64,000 bases of DNA, taken from Salinicola acroporae. GTDB lineage: Bacteria > Pseudomonadota > Gammaproteobacteria > Pseudomonadales > Halomonadaceae. The stretch spans positions 79,784 to 143,783 of the forward strand of contig NZ_PZJW01000011.1 in the NCBI RefSeq assembly GCF_003206615.1. Direction: 5' to 3'. Each line of letters begins with the position of its first letter. The stretch's first letter is position 1. Shown here one piece after another: positions 1-7,576 of this stretch. The notes under the pieces are model-generated. The model was given only the letters and a program-made list of their open reading frames with translations, was not told where the DNA came from and did not search any database. A program made the translations under genes and the position numbers.

Positions 1-2
1 TC

Positions 3-680
3 GACAGCCTTCCCGGCCTGGCCCAGGGCGACGAGGGGTTCACCGTCACCTACTCGCGGACTAGAGCCCTGGCACGCGACGATATCCAGCGTCTTTCCTG
101 GGAACACCCGCTGGTCATGACCGTGATGGAGCGCGTGCTCGACTCCAGCCTCGGCAACACCGCGCTCGCCCTGCTCAAGCATCCCAGCATCCCCGGCGGC
201 AGACTGATGCTCGAGCTGATCTATCGCACCCACTGCCCGGCGCCGCGCAGACTGCAGTTGGGGCGCTTCCTGCCGGATACCGGGATCCGCGTTCTGCTCG
301 ACGAGAGCGGTACCAATCTGTCGGACAAGGTCACGTTCAGCGGACTCTCCCGCAACCTCCAGCGGGTCAAGAAAGGCGTTGCCAGGGAGCTGCTGAAGTC
401 GCGCCATGATCAGCTCCGGGAACTGCTGGCGGAAGGAGAGCGGGAAGCACGACGCGAGCTGCCGACGCTCGTCGAGCGCGCACAGCGGGAGATGCGGGAG
501 ACGCTGGACCTGGAACTCTCGCGGCTCAAGGCACTGTCGCAGCACAACGGCGCCATCCGCGACGATGAGCTACGTGCGATGAGCGACGAGCGGCACGCAC
601 TCGACACCGTCATCGAGAGCGCAACGCTGCGTCTCGATGCGGTGCGCGTGATCGTCACCGTCGACAAGGATGCACGCTAG
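3..680 (+). CDS. rapA: RNA polymerase-associated ATPase RapA, C-terminal part (cut by window edge)
   Basis: Only the last ~225 residues are inside the window; the frame is open to the left edge, so the Swi2/Snf2 ATPase domains lie outside. The visible part holds a segment like RapA's WEHP motif (residues SWEHPLVMT just before position 125), then a long charged helical region rich in Arg and Glu. RapA is a Swi2/Snf2 ATPase that binds RNA polymerase and helps recycle it after transcription. Identity rests on similarity to the RapA C-terminus as I remember it. It converges with the epimerase gene that ends at 730; no clear terminator is seen between them. Confidence 0.85.
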   Translation, partial: DSLPGLAQGDEGFTVTYSRTRALARDDIQRLSWEHPLVMTVMERVLDSSLGNTALALLKHPSIPGGRLMLELIYRTHCPAPRRLQLGRFLPDTGIRVLLDESGTNLSDKVTFSGLSRNLQRVKKGVARELLKSRHDQLRELLAEGEREARRELPTLVERAQREMRETLDLELSRLKALSQHNGAIRDDELRAMSDERHALDTVIESATLRLDAVRVIVTVDKDAR

Positions 681-729
681 GCGGCGCCCGCGACGCGCTG
701 CCAGGAAAGCGGCAATCGCCACCCGCCGC

Positions 730-1635
730 TCAGCGGGAAACGATGGCCGCCAGCGCCTCGTCCAGGGTGGGATAGCGGAAGGTGAAACCGGCTTCCTGCA
801 ACCGTCGCGGCAGCATGCAGGCGCCGGTCAGCAGCAGTCGGGACATCTCTCCCAGCCCGAGCTTCAGGAGCGGGGCCGGAACGCATAGCGCTGCGGGGCG
901 ATGCAGATGGCGCCCCATCGCACGGGTGAATTCGGCATTGGTCACCGGGTTGGGCGCCGAGCCGTTGAAAGCCCCACTTAACGCGGAGTCCTCGAGCAGG
1001 AATTCGATCGCGCCGACCAGATCCTCGCGATGGATCCACGGCATGTACTGCCGCCCGCTGCCGAGACGTCCGCCCAACCCCGCCTTGAACGCCGGCATCA
1101 TCTTGGCCAGCGTGCCGCCTCCGGCATCCAGCACCAGCCCGGTACGCAGGCAGACGACTCTCACCCCGAATGCTTCGGCCTTGACGGCTTCCGCTTCCCA
1201 GGCCCGACACAGGCGATGGGCGAACTCATCGTGAGGCGGGGTGTCCTCGGTCACTTCGCGGTCGCCCTGGTCGCCGTAGAACCCCATGGCCGAACCGGAG
1301 ACGAGCACCCGGGGTGCCTGCCCCTGCTGCGCCAGACGCTCGCACAGCGCGACGACATCCCGTGTGGCGTGTCGCCGCGATTCGACCAGCCGCGTCTTCT
1401 GGGGATCGCTCCAGCGCCGGTCGGCGATCGGTTCGCCGGCCAGATTGACGATGGCCTCGGGCGAGGAGGATGCGAAATCCGTGGCATCGTCGCCAATGCG
1501 GACGTCATGGGGAAGCCGCTGGCGAGCCCGCTCGGGATCTCGGGAAACCACCATCACCTCATGGCCGGCCACCAGGGCCCGCTCGATCAACCGTCGTCCG
1601 ACGAACCCCGTACCACCCGTGATCAACAAGCGCAT
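730..1635 (-). CDS. TIGR01777-family NAD(P)-dependent epimerase (YfcH-like)
   Basis: This 301-residue protein is an extended short-chain dehydrogenase. The N-terminal Rossmann motif is ITGGTGFVG, an S-A-M-G-F-Y-G segment corresponds to the active-site region, and the C-terminal ~60 residues look like the DUF1731 domain of this family. The substrate is unknown. I place the start at the ATG at 1635 because GGGAG lies 8 nt upstream; a GTG at 1644 is possible. Genes of this family often sit near phrB and MerR-type light regulators in Pseudomonas-like genomes (recalled). Here it is divergent from such a regulator, and a TTGTACAA site lies just upstream. Confidence 0.9.
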   Translation of the reverse strand: MRLLITGGTGFVGRRLIERALVAGHEVMVVSRDPERARQRLPHDVRIGDDATDFASSSPEAIVNLAGEPIADRRWSDPQKTRLVESRRHATRDVVALCERLAQQGQAPRVLVSGSAMGFYGDQGDREVTEDTPPHDEFAHRLCRAWEAEAVKAEAFGVRVVCLRTGLVLDAGGGTLAKMMPAFKAGLGGRLGSGRQYMPWIHREDLVGAIEFLLEDSALSGAFNGSAPNPVTNAEFTRAMGRHLHRPAALCVPAPLLKLGLGEMSRLLLTGACMLPRRLQEAGFTFRYPTLDEALAAIVSR

Positions 1636-1650
1636 GATCTTCACTCCCGG

Positions 1651-2022
1651 TCATACCGAAGTTGTACAATATTCACAGGTTAGCAGCCGGGGCGCTGGCA
1701 TGCGCTCGTCGATGCCAATCTGCTCCCCTCCTGGACTGGAAGCGGCCTGACGCCATCCGCCCCGATGCTTCCGGCATGCGGTACCAGCGAAGTCCGCTGG
1801 CGAGCGACCTTCGAGGCGGCGGAGCAGGATCTCCCGCCGCAGGTCACCCAACCCGCCATGCTCGCCGCCCTGGAACCGAGCGAGCCCTGCCTCCCAACTC
1901 ACTCGGAATCCGAACCGCCTAGCCGGCCCCCAAGGCATCGCCCGGCTCGTGCCCCTGCCGCCGTTCCTCGCAGCCTGCAGGAGCACGCTCCGGGCCAGCC
2001 CGAGCAGATCGCGCGGCGACAT
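1651..2022 (-). CDS. Possible small protein of unknown function upstream of the TIGR01777 gene
   Basis: An open frame of 123 codons starts at an ATG preceded by AGAGAGG four bases upstream and stops 15 bp before the TIGR01777 gene on the same strand, as expected for an operon partner. Its codon third positions are mostly G or C, as in neighbouring genes. The protein is Arg-, Gly- and Leu-rich; I recognise no domain, signal peptide or membrane segment. Its last codons overlap the TTGTACAA site at 1662-1669. It could be a real lineage-specific gene, a decayed gene, or a chance frame in GC-rich DNA. Confidence 0.3.
   Translation of the reverse strand: MSPRDLLGLARSVLLQAARNGGRGTSRAMPWGPARRFGFRVSWEAGLARFQGGEHGGLGDLRREILLRRLEGRSPADFAGTACRKHRGGWRQAASSPGGEQIGIDERMPAPRLLTCEYCTTSV
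1658..1672. promoter_or_regulatory. Half-site resembling the light-regulator operator
   Basis: GAAGTTGTACAATAT matches 12 of 15 bases of the left half of the operator candidate at 2135 (GATGTTGTACAAAAC). It lies 23 bp upstream of the ATG of the TIGR01777 gene. It is a single copy with the local palindrome TTGTACAA; no second half-site occurs 12 bp away. Confidence 0.4.
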
Positions 2023-2448
2023 CCGACCTCTCTGGATTGGTCCGACTCGGCCGGCCAGCCTCCTGCGTAATTACGGCGCTCGACACCATCGACGAATCGC
2101 GAACATCGCTTGGTCAGCCGCCACGCATTGCATCGATGTTGTACAAAACACTTGAACCGTACAACATCTTCACCCATCCTTGGAACATCGAGACTACATC
2201 CATCGTCTCGTCACGACTCGTCGAAGTCATCGGCTGCGTGGCGACCGGCGCCCAACCAGGGTGACGGTGACAAGGCATCAGGGCATCATTGCACGTTGAA
2301 ACCACTGCAAATTGAGAGGGTGCGGCCCCGACAGATGACCGCACCGATGTTCTGGACCGCTCTAGCCCGCGATGATGACTCGCTATATTGATATGGACCA
2401 ACCCATTCGACGAGACGGCGCACGCAGAGACCTCATGGGAGGACTTGC
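2023..2448. other. Intergenic region upstream of the MerR regulator
   Basis: About 430 bp without a convincing gene. It holds the inverted repeat at 2135-2168. Short frames on both strands here have no family resemblance or plausible codon pattern. A good ribosome-binding site (GGGAGGA) lies six bases before the MerR start at 2449. TATATT at 2383-2388 could be a -10 box, without a good -35 partner. Confidence 0.6.
2135..2168. promoter_or_regulatory. Perfect inverted repeat, candidate LitR/PplR-type light-response operator
   Basis: Arms GATGTTGTAC (2135-2144) and GTACAACATC (2159-2168) are perfect inverted repeats of 10 bp with a 14-bp spacer. The same bases can be read as TGTACA-N12-CGTACA, one mismatch from the direct-repeat consensus T(G/A)TACA-N12-TGTA(C/T)A that I recall for the class II LitR regulator PplR1 of Pseudomonas putida. 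TTGTAC at 2139-2144 could serve as a -35 box, so bound regulator would block a promoter. The site lies between the MerR gene and the minus-strand genes, where a shared divergent operator is expected. Confidence 0.6.
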
Positions 2449-3366
2449 ATGACTTATCAGGCAATGGATTCCAGTGCCGCGCCGCTCTACCCGATTCGTG
2501 AAGTATCGCGACTCACTGGAGTCAACTCCGTCACGCTACGCGCCTGGGAGCGACGCTACGGCTTGATTCGCCCCCAGCGGACGCCGAAGGGCCATCGCCT
2601 TTACGGACGCAACGACATCGAGCGCGTGGAGCGCATTCTGCAATGGCTCAACCGGGGCGTCCCGGTCAGCCAGGTGCGCGAGCTGCTCGACCAGCCCGAG
2701 ACCGTGGAGACGCCCGCTCCCCAGATGGGAGATTGGGCCAGCCAGCGTCAGCATGTGATTCAGGCCGTCGAAGCGCTGGACACCGGCCGACTGGAGGTGC
2801 TGTTCAATCAGAGCTTGTCGCTCTACCCGGTCGGCCTGTGCATCGCCGAGCTATGGCAGCCCGTCGTTTCCCAGCTCGAGGAACGCTGGGGAGACCAGTA
2901 CGGCGCCACACTACAGCGCCGCCTGCTGGAATCCTTCTTGCGCACCCGCATCGGGACGCGAATCTACCATGCCAACCAGTTGAGCAACGCAGGTACGGTA
3001 TTGGTAGCGCGGCTGCCGGATGACGATAGCGGATTCTGGTCCCTGTTGATGGGCCTGACGGCGTCGGCCTCGGGCTATCGCGTTCAGTTGATCGATGGAG
3101 AGATGCCGTTGAGCGAGTTTCCGCTCGCCGTCGAACGCCTCGACACCGAGGCGCTTCTGCTTGCCAGCGGCCACGCCGAGCGCAGCGACGTCATCCGCCG
3201 CCAGCTGCCGCGTCTGGCGGAACAGTGCGAGGCACCGGTGTGCCTGGTGGGCCCGGTGGCCCGCATTCGCGCCAGCGATCTCGAGAACACCGCCGTCGCC
3301 GTGCTGGGCGAAGACATGAGTCAGGCGTTGAGCCGGATGCGAGCGATGATCGACTCCCGCACCTGA
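2449..3366 (+). CDS. MerR-family transcriptional regulator, class II LitR-like (light response)
   Basis: A 305-residue protein with an N-terminal MerR winged helix-turn-helix (about residues 14-80, with the typical RAWERRYGL segment) and a C-terminal region shaped like the helical and B12-binding domains of CarH/LitR photoreceptors. The W-x9-EH cobalamin motif reads W147-x9-RR, and the position of the axial His motif (ExHxxG) reads DDDSGFW at 191-197. It therefore probably does not bind adenosylcobalamin, like class II LitR proteins, which I recall work with a separate LOV photosensor. It precedes phrB by 126 bp and is likely to repress it, the following genes and itself in the dark (inferred). 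Start chosen by GGGAGGA upstream of 2449. Confidence 0.85.
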   Translation: MTYQAMDSSAAPLYPIREVSRLTGVNSVTLRAWERRYGLIRPQRTPKGHRLYGRNDIERVERILQWLNRGVPVSQVRELLDQPETVETPAPQMGDWASQRQHVIQAVEALDTGRLEVLFNQSLSLYPVGLCIAELWQPVVSQLEERWGDQYGATLQRRLLESFLRTRIGTRIYHANQLSNAGTVLVARLPDDDSGFWSLLMGLTASASGYRVQLIDGEMPLSEFPLAVERLDTEALLLASGHAERSDVIRRQLPRLAEQCEAPVCLVGPVARIRASDLENTAVAVLGEDMSQALSRMRAMIDSRT

Positions 3367-3445
3367 CTGGTAGCGCCGGCCGGGAGCTCGCCGACATGAC
3401 CGGTACCGGGGGTGGCGGTGCCATTGCCACGCGGGCGGGCAGCAC

Positions 3446-3465
3446 ACGGCGCATGGATGCGCCGT
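3446..3465. other. Perfect 20-bp palindrome between the regulator and phrB
   Basis: ACGGCGCAT-GG-ATGCGCCGT has 9-bp perfect arms. The T-tract after it is too short for a normal Rho-independent terminator. It could be a weak attenuator or an operator. No TGTACA site lies in this 126-bp gap. Confidence 0.4.
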
Positions 3466-3492
3466 CCATTTACCGGTAACAGGGAAGTGCCC

Positions 3493-4929
3493 ATGTCAGC
3501 GACGCAACTGGTCTGGTTCCGCAATGACCTCAGGACTCTCGATCACACGGCGTTGAGCGCGGCGGCCATGAAAGGACCCGTGGTCGGCATCTATCTTGCC
3601 TGCAGGCAACAGTGGCGAAGCCATGGCCATGGCGCCAACAAGATATCGTTTCTGCATCGTGGCGTCATCGCGCTGGCGGAGGAGTTGAAAGCGCTCAACA
3701 TTCCGCTGCTGTATCGCGATATCGATGATTTCGATGCCGCCCCCGGGACACTGCTGGAGGCGGCTCGTCGAGTCGACGCCCAGGCGCTCCATTTCAATCG
3801 TGAGTATCCCCTCGACGAGCAGCGACGTGACGAACGGGTAACCGACGAGTTCACCCAGGCAGGTCTTGCCCTCTTCGACTACACCGACCACATCGCCTTC
3901 GAGCCAGGCGAGCTGCTGACCGGTCAGGATGAGTACTACAAGGTCTTCACGCCGTTCTCCAGAGCCTGGCATCAGCGCGTCGGTGCCGATCAACTGGCGC
4001 TGCGCGACACGCCCCGGCGTCAGGCCAAGCTGGCCATCGCCAGTGACCGGATTCCGGCGCTCGCCGAGCGGGACCGCTCCAACATCGTCTCCCCTGCACC
4101 GTCGAAGATCCAGGAGGCACCCTGGCCGGCGGGCCAGGAAGCGGCCGCCGATCGTCTGGCCGATTTTTTGCGGCAGCGGGCGCGCCGCTACAACGACGAT
4201 CGCGACTTTCCCGCCATTGCCGGTACCAGTGAACTCTCCGCCTACCTCGCTACCGGCATGATCTCTCACCGCCAGTGCCTGCAAGCGGTGATGGCCAACA
4301 ACGGTGGCCACCTGGCCGATGGGGACGCCGGCCTGGCGAGCTGGACCAATGAACTGGTCTGGCGCGAGTTCTATCAGCATATCGCGGTAGGTTTTCCCCG
4401 CGTCTGCCGCCACCGGCCCTTCAAGCTCGAGACCGACAAGTTGAACTGGCGCCACAGCGACAAGGATTTCGCAGCGTGGTGCGAAGGCCGTACCGGCTTT
4501 CCGCTGGTCGATGCCGCGATGCGCCAACTGGTCGCCACCGGCTGGATGCACAACCGGCTACGCATGGTGACGGCGATGTTCCTGAGCAAGCACCTGCTGC
4601 TCGACTGGCGCCGCGGCGAGGCCTTCTTCATGGAGCATCTGGTGGATGGCGATTTCGCTTCCAACAACGGCGGCTGGCAGTGGGCCGCATCGACCGGTAC
4701 CGATGCTTCGCCCTACTTCCGGATCTTCAACCCGACGACGCAGTCGCGGCGCTTCGATCCGGAGGCGACATTCATCGCCCAATGGCTTCCGGAGCTGGCC
4801 GATCTGCCGGCCAAGAACCGCCACGAACCCAGCGCGGAACAGCGCCACAAGACAGGCTATCCCCCGGCCATCGTCGACCACAAGTTCGCCAGAGAGCGGG
4901 CGCTCGAAGCGTTCAAGAATCTAGGCTGA
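3493..4929 (+). CDS. phrB: Deoxyribodipyrimidine photolyase (CPD photolyase)
   Basis: A 478-residue class I photolyase that splits cyclobutane pyrimidine dimers using blue light and FADH-. The N-terminal Rossmann-like antenna domain begins LVWFRNDLR. The C-terminal FAD domain holds the conserved stretches ELVWREFYQHI, ATGWMHNRLRM and GDFASNNGGWQW, followed by RIFNP. Length is close to E. coli PhrB (472 residues, recalled). The ATG at 3493 has AGGGAAG upstream; an in-frame start at 3412 would add residues with no family match. The gene follows a LitR-like regulator and is followed by genes for lipid modification, a common arrangement in light-induced or singlet-oxygen-induced operons. Confidence 0.96.
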   Translation: MSATQLVWFRNDLRTLDHTALSAAAMKGPVVGIYLACRQQWRSHGHGANKISFLHRGVIALAEELKALNIPLLYRDIDDFDAAPGTLLEAARRVDAQALHFNREYPLDEQRRDERVTDEFTQAGLALFDYTDHIAFEPGELLTGQDEYYKVFTPFSRAWHQRVGADQLALRDTPRRQAKLAIASDRIPALAERDRSNIVSPAPSKIQEAPWPAGQEAAADRLADFLRQRARRYNDDRDFPAIAGTSELSAYLATGMISHRQCLQAVMANNGGHLADGDAGLASWTNELVWREFYQHIAVGFPRVCRHRPFKLETDKLNWRHSDKDFAAWCEGRTGFPLVDAAMRQLVATGWMHNRLRMVTAMFLSKHLLLDWRRGEAFFMEHLVDGDFASNNGGWQWAASTGTDASPYFRIFNPTTQSRRFDPEATFIAQWLPELADLPAKNRHEPSAEQRHKTGYPPAIVDHKFARERALEAFKNLG

Positions 4930-4967
4930 TACCGACACGACGCCAATCACGATTCAGGAAGCCTCCA

Positions 4968-5408
4968 ATGACAGCACCCGAAGCGCCCACCATCGAATCG
5001 TTGACGCATTTCTGCACCCTCTTCCAGCCCCTGACGTCCAGCGGCTTGCCCGCCCTCGAAGAGTGCTACAGCGACGATGTCGATTTCGCCGACCCCCTGC
5101 ATCGCCACGTCGGCCGCGACAACCTGATGGCCTATTACGCCGACCTGATGGAAGGCGTCCGCCACTGCCATTTCGAATTCCATGACCGCCAACTCCTCGG
5201 TGCCACCAGTTTTTTGACCTGGACCATGGAGTTGGCGCATCCAAGGTTGCGTGGCGGACGTAACATCAGCGTGGCTGGCTGCTCCCACCTGCAGTGGCAG
5301 GGTCAACGGGTCTGCCGTCATCGCGATTACTTCGACGTCGGGGCCATGCTCTACGAACACCTGCCCGTGGTGGGATGGATGGTCAAGGGCGTCAAGAAGC
5401 GGCTCTGA
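4968..5408 (+). CDS. NTF2-like (SnoaL-like) family protein of the photolyase cluster
   Basis: A 146-residue protein with the cone-like NTF2 pattern: an N-terminal helix pair, then ECYSDDVDFADPLH, typical of the fold, and a C-terminal HRDYFDVGAMLYEHL motif. Many such proteins are small enzymes or ligand-binding accessories; no catalytic role can be assigned. It starts 38 bp after phrB, with AGGA in the gap, and precedes the short-chain dehydrogenase by 54 bp, so it is probably co-transcribed. Proteins of this kind recur in phrB-lipid clusters (recalled), suggesting they act on a lipid or its oxidation product. Confidence 0.8.
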   Translation: MTAPEAPTIESLTHFCTLFQPLTSSGLPALEECYSDDVDFADPLHRHVGRDNLMAYYADLMEGVRHCHFEFHDRQLLGATSFLTWTMELAHPRLRGGRNISVAGCSHLQWQGQRVCRHRDYFDVGAMLYEHLPVVGWMVKGVKKRL

Positions 5409-5462
5409 AGCATCGGCCACCACGACAGGCGATCGGTTTTTTCAAACCAAAGAGGAAGGGGC

Positions 5463-6251
5463 ATGGCGAGTCTCTCGGGAACCCGGCGAATCTGGCTGAC
5501 GGGGGCGACTTCGGGCATCGGCGAAGCCCTGGCCAAGCGGCTGCTCGCCGACGGTCATCGCGTCGCGTTGACCGCGCGCCGGGAAGAGGCGCTACGGCAG
5601 TTGGCGGAGGGATATGACAATGCGCTGGTGGTACCGGCCGATCTCACCGACCGTGACGCCACGCGTCGCGCCGGCAACGCCATCGACGATGCTTTCGGGG
5701 GTCTCGATATCGCCCTGCTCAATGCCGGCACCTGTGAATACCTCGATGTCGCCCGCTTCGATGTCGAGCTGGTCGGTAGAGTGTTCGCGACCAACTTCCA
5801 CGGCACGCTCCATGCCATCGATGCTGCGCTACCCTTGCTGCGGCAAGCCAGGGGCGGCCAGCGGCGACCGATACTGGCGGGCGTTTCCAGCGCAGCCGCC
5901 TACCTGCCGCTGCCGCGTGCGGAAGCCTATGGCGCCTCCAAGGCAGCGGTATCCCATTTCCTCGAATCCCTGCGCCTCGACCTCGACGCCGAATCGATCG
6001 ATGTCAGCGTGATTCATCCGGGCTTCGTCAAAACACCGCTGACCGAGCGCAACGACTTCTCGATGCCGATGCAGATCGAGGTGGATCAGGCCGCCGACTA
6101 CATCATCGACGGTCTCGAGCGAGGTCGGTTGGACATCCACTTTCCGCGTCGCTTCACGTTTCTGGTCAAGACGCTGGGCATTCTGCCGCCGGCACTACGG
6201 CGACGCGTCGGCCTGCGCATCGCCAACCGCCGCCGGGGAGAGTCGGCATGA
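5463..6251 (+). CDS. Short-chain dehydrogenase/reductase
   Basis: A 262-residue classical SDR. The cofactor motif TGATSGIG is at residues 13-20, NAG at 87-89, catalytic Ser at 142/143 and the YxxxK pair at Y156 and K160, so it should be an active NAD(P)H-dependent oxidoreductase. AGAGGAAGGGG precedes the ATG. Its stop overlaps the start of the FAD protein by four bases (ATGA), indicating translational coupling. The substrate is unknown; the context of an FAD oxidase and a lipid methyltransferase points to an acyl-chain or lipid-derived carbonyl. Confidence 0.92.
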   Translation: MASLSGTRRIWLTGATSGIGEALAKRLLADGHRVALTARREEALRQLAEGYDNALVVPADLTDRDATRRAGNAIDDAFGGLDIALLNAGTCEYLDVARFDVELVGRVFATNFHGTLHAIDAALPLLRQARGGQRRPILAGVSSAAAYLPLPRAEAYGASKAAVSHFLESLRLDLDAESIDVSVIHPGFVKTPLTERNDFSMPMQIEVDQAADYIIDGLERGRLDIHFPRRFTFLVKTLGILPPALRRRVGLRIANRRRGESA

Positions 6252-7576
6252 CCCCGCCTCCGCAGTGGATCGCCGTGGTCGGCAGCGGCATCGCCGGCAT
6301 GACCGCCGCCCACTATCTCTCCCGTCGCCATCACGTCTCGCTGTTCGAAGCCGACTCACGCCTGGGCGGCCACACAGCGACCTTCGATATCGATACCGGT
6401 GCCGAACGGCACGCCATCGATACCGGCTTCATCGTCTACAACGATCGTACCTATCCGCTCTTCGAGGCGCTAATGGCTTCGCTGGGCGTCCCGGGCCAGG
6501 CGACCGAGATGAGCTTCTCGGTCCACGAGAGCGACCGCGACTTCGAGTACAACGGCCACACCCTGACCAGCCTGTTCGCCCAGCGCCGCAACCTGTTGCG
6601 CCCGCGGTTCTATCGCCTGCTCAACGACATCGTCCGTTTCAACCGCCGGGCGACCCGTGATTTCCTGGCCGACCGCCTGTCGCCTTCACTGACCCTGGGC
6701 GACTATCTGGCCGGCGAGGATTACGGTGAAGATTTCCAGCGTCGCTACCTGCTGCCCATGGGCGGCGCCATCTGGTCCGCCAGCGAAGCTGGCATGCGTG
6801 ACTTCCCGGCCCGCTTCTTCGTGCGTTTCTTCCATCATCACGGTCTGCTGTCGCTGACCGACCGCCCCCAGTGGCACACCATCAAGGGAGGCTCGCGAGC
6901 CTACATCGCCCCGCTCACCGAGCCCTATCGCGAACGCATCCATCTCTCGACCCCCATCGTCGGCCTGGCCCGGAACGACGACGGTATCAGCCTCCACACG
7001 ACGGCCGGTGAACGGCGTTTCGACCAGGTCGTGCTCGCCTGCCACAGCGACCAGGCACTTTCCATTCTGGGCAACCAGGCGAGCCGTGCCGAGCGGGAGG
7101 TGTTGGGAGCCATCGGTTACCGTCGCAACAGCGTCGTGTTGCACACCGACACCGGCATGCTGCCGCGCCGCCGCCGGGCCTGGGCGAGCTGGAATTACCG
7201 CCTCGACGGCCGCGATGCAAAGGCGTGCGTACCCGTCACCTACAATATGAACATTCTCCAGCGGTTGAAAAGCGACACCACCTTCTGCGTAACGCTCAAC
7301 GACGAGCAGAGCATCGACCCGGCCCGCGTGCTGGGCCGCTACGAGTACGCCCATCCTCAGTTCACGCTCGCCGCGCAGCAGGCCCAGGCTCGCCACGGCG
7401 AGATATCTGGTGCTTCCCGACGCACCCATTTCTGCGGCGCCTACTGGCGCAACGGTTTCCACGAAGACGGCGTGTGGAGCGCGCTGCGCGTGGTCGAAGC
7501 GATCAACGGCAGCCGACCGTCACCCGCAGCGACAGCGCCCGCGGCAGATCACCAGGAAGGGATGCCATGCCATTGA
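6248..7576 (+). CDS. FAD-dependent oxidoreductase (amine-oxidase-like, NAD_binding_8)
   Basis: A 442-residue flavoprotein. GSGIAG at residues 12-17 and the acidic residue E34 form the FAD-binding beta-alpha-beta unit; GGH at 40-42 and DTGFIVYN at 58-65 are typical of the group found beside DUF1365 and cyclopropane-synthase-like genes. A C-terminal FCGAYWRNGFHEDGV segment resembles the second FAD-contact motif. In Rhodobacter a comparable gene group takes part in the singlet-oxygen response and furan fatty acid synthesis (recalled); by analogy this enzyme may desaturate or oxidise a phospholipid acyl chain. It overlaps both neighbours, by 4 and 10 bases. Confidence 0.9.
   Translation: MTPPPQWIAVVGSGIAGMTAAHYLSRRHHVSLFEADSRLGGHTATFDIDTGAERHAIDTGFIVYNDRTYPLFEALMASLGVPGQATEMSFSVHESDRDFEYNGHTLTSLFAQRRNLLRPRFYRLLNDIVRFNRRATRDFLADRLSPSLTLGDYLAGEDYGEDFQRRYLLPMGGAIWSASEAGMRDFPARFFVRFFHHHGLLSLTDRPQWHTIKGGSRAYIAPLTEPYRERIHLSTPIVGLARNDDGISLHTTAGERRFDQVVLACHSDQALSILGNQASRAEREVLGAIGYRRNSVVLHTDTGMLPRRRRAWASWNYRLDGRDAKACVPVTYNMNILQRLKSDTTFCVTLNDEQSIDPARVLGRYEYAHPQFTLAAQQAQARHGEISGASRRTHFCGAYWRNGFHEDGVWSALRVVEAINGSRPSPAATAPAADHQEGMPCH

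Noticed and set aside
2114..2464. Minus-strand frame of 116 codons upstream of the MerR gene
   Set aside because: Overlaps the inverted repeat and the MerR start region, and has no recognisable features.
2449..3366. Idea that the MerR protein is a metal (mercury or copper) regulator
   Set aside because: It lacks the short dimer helix with metal-binding cysteines and instead has a long B12-fold-like domain; the context is photolyase.
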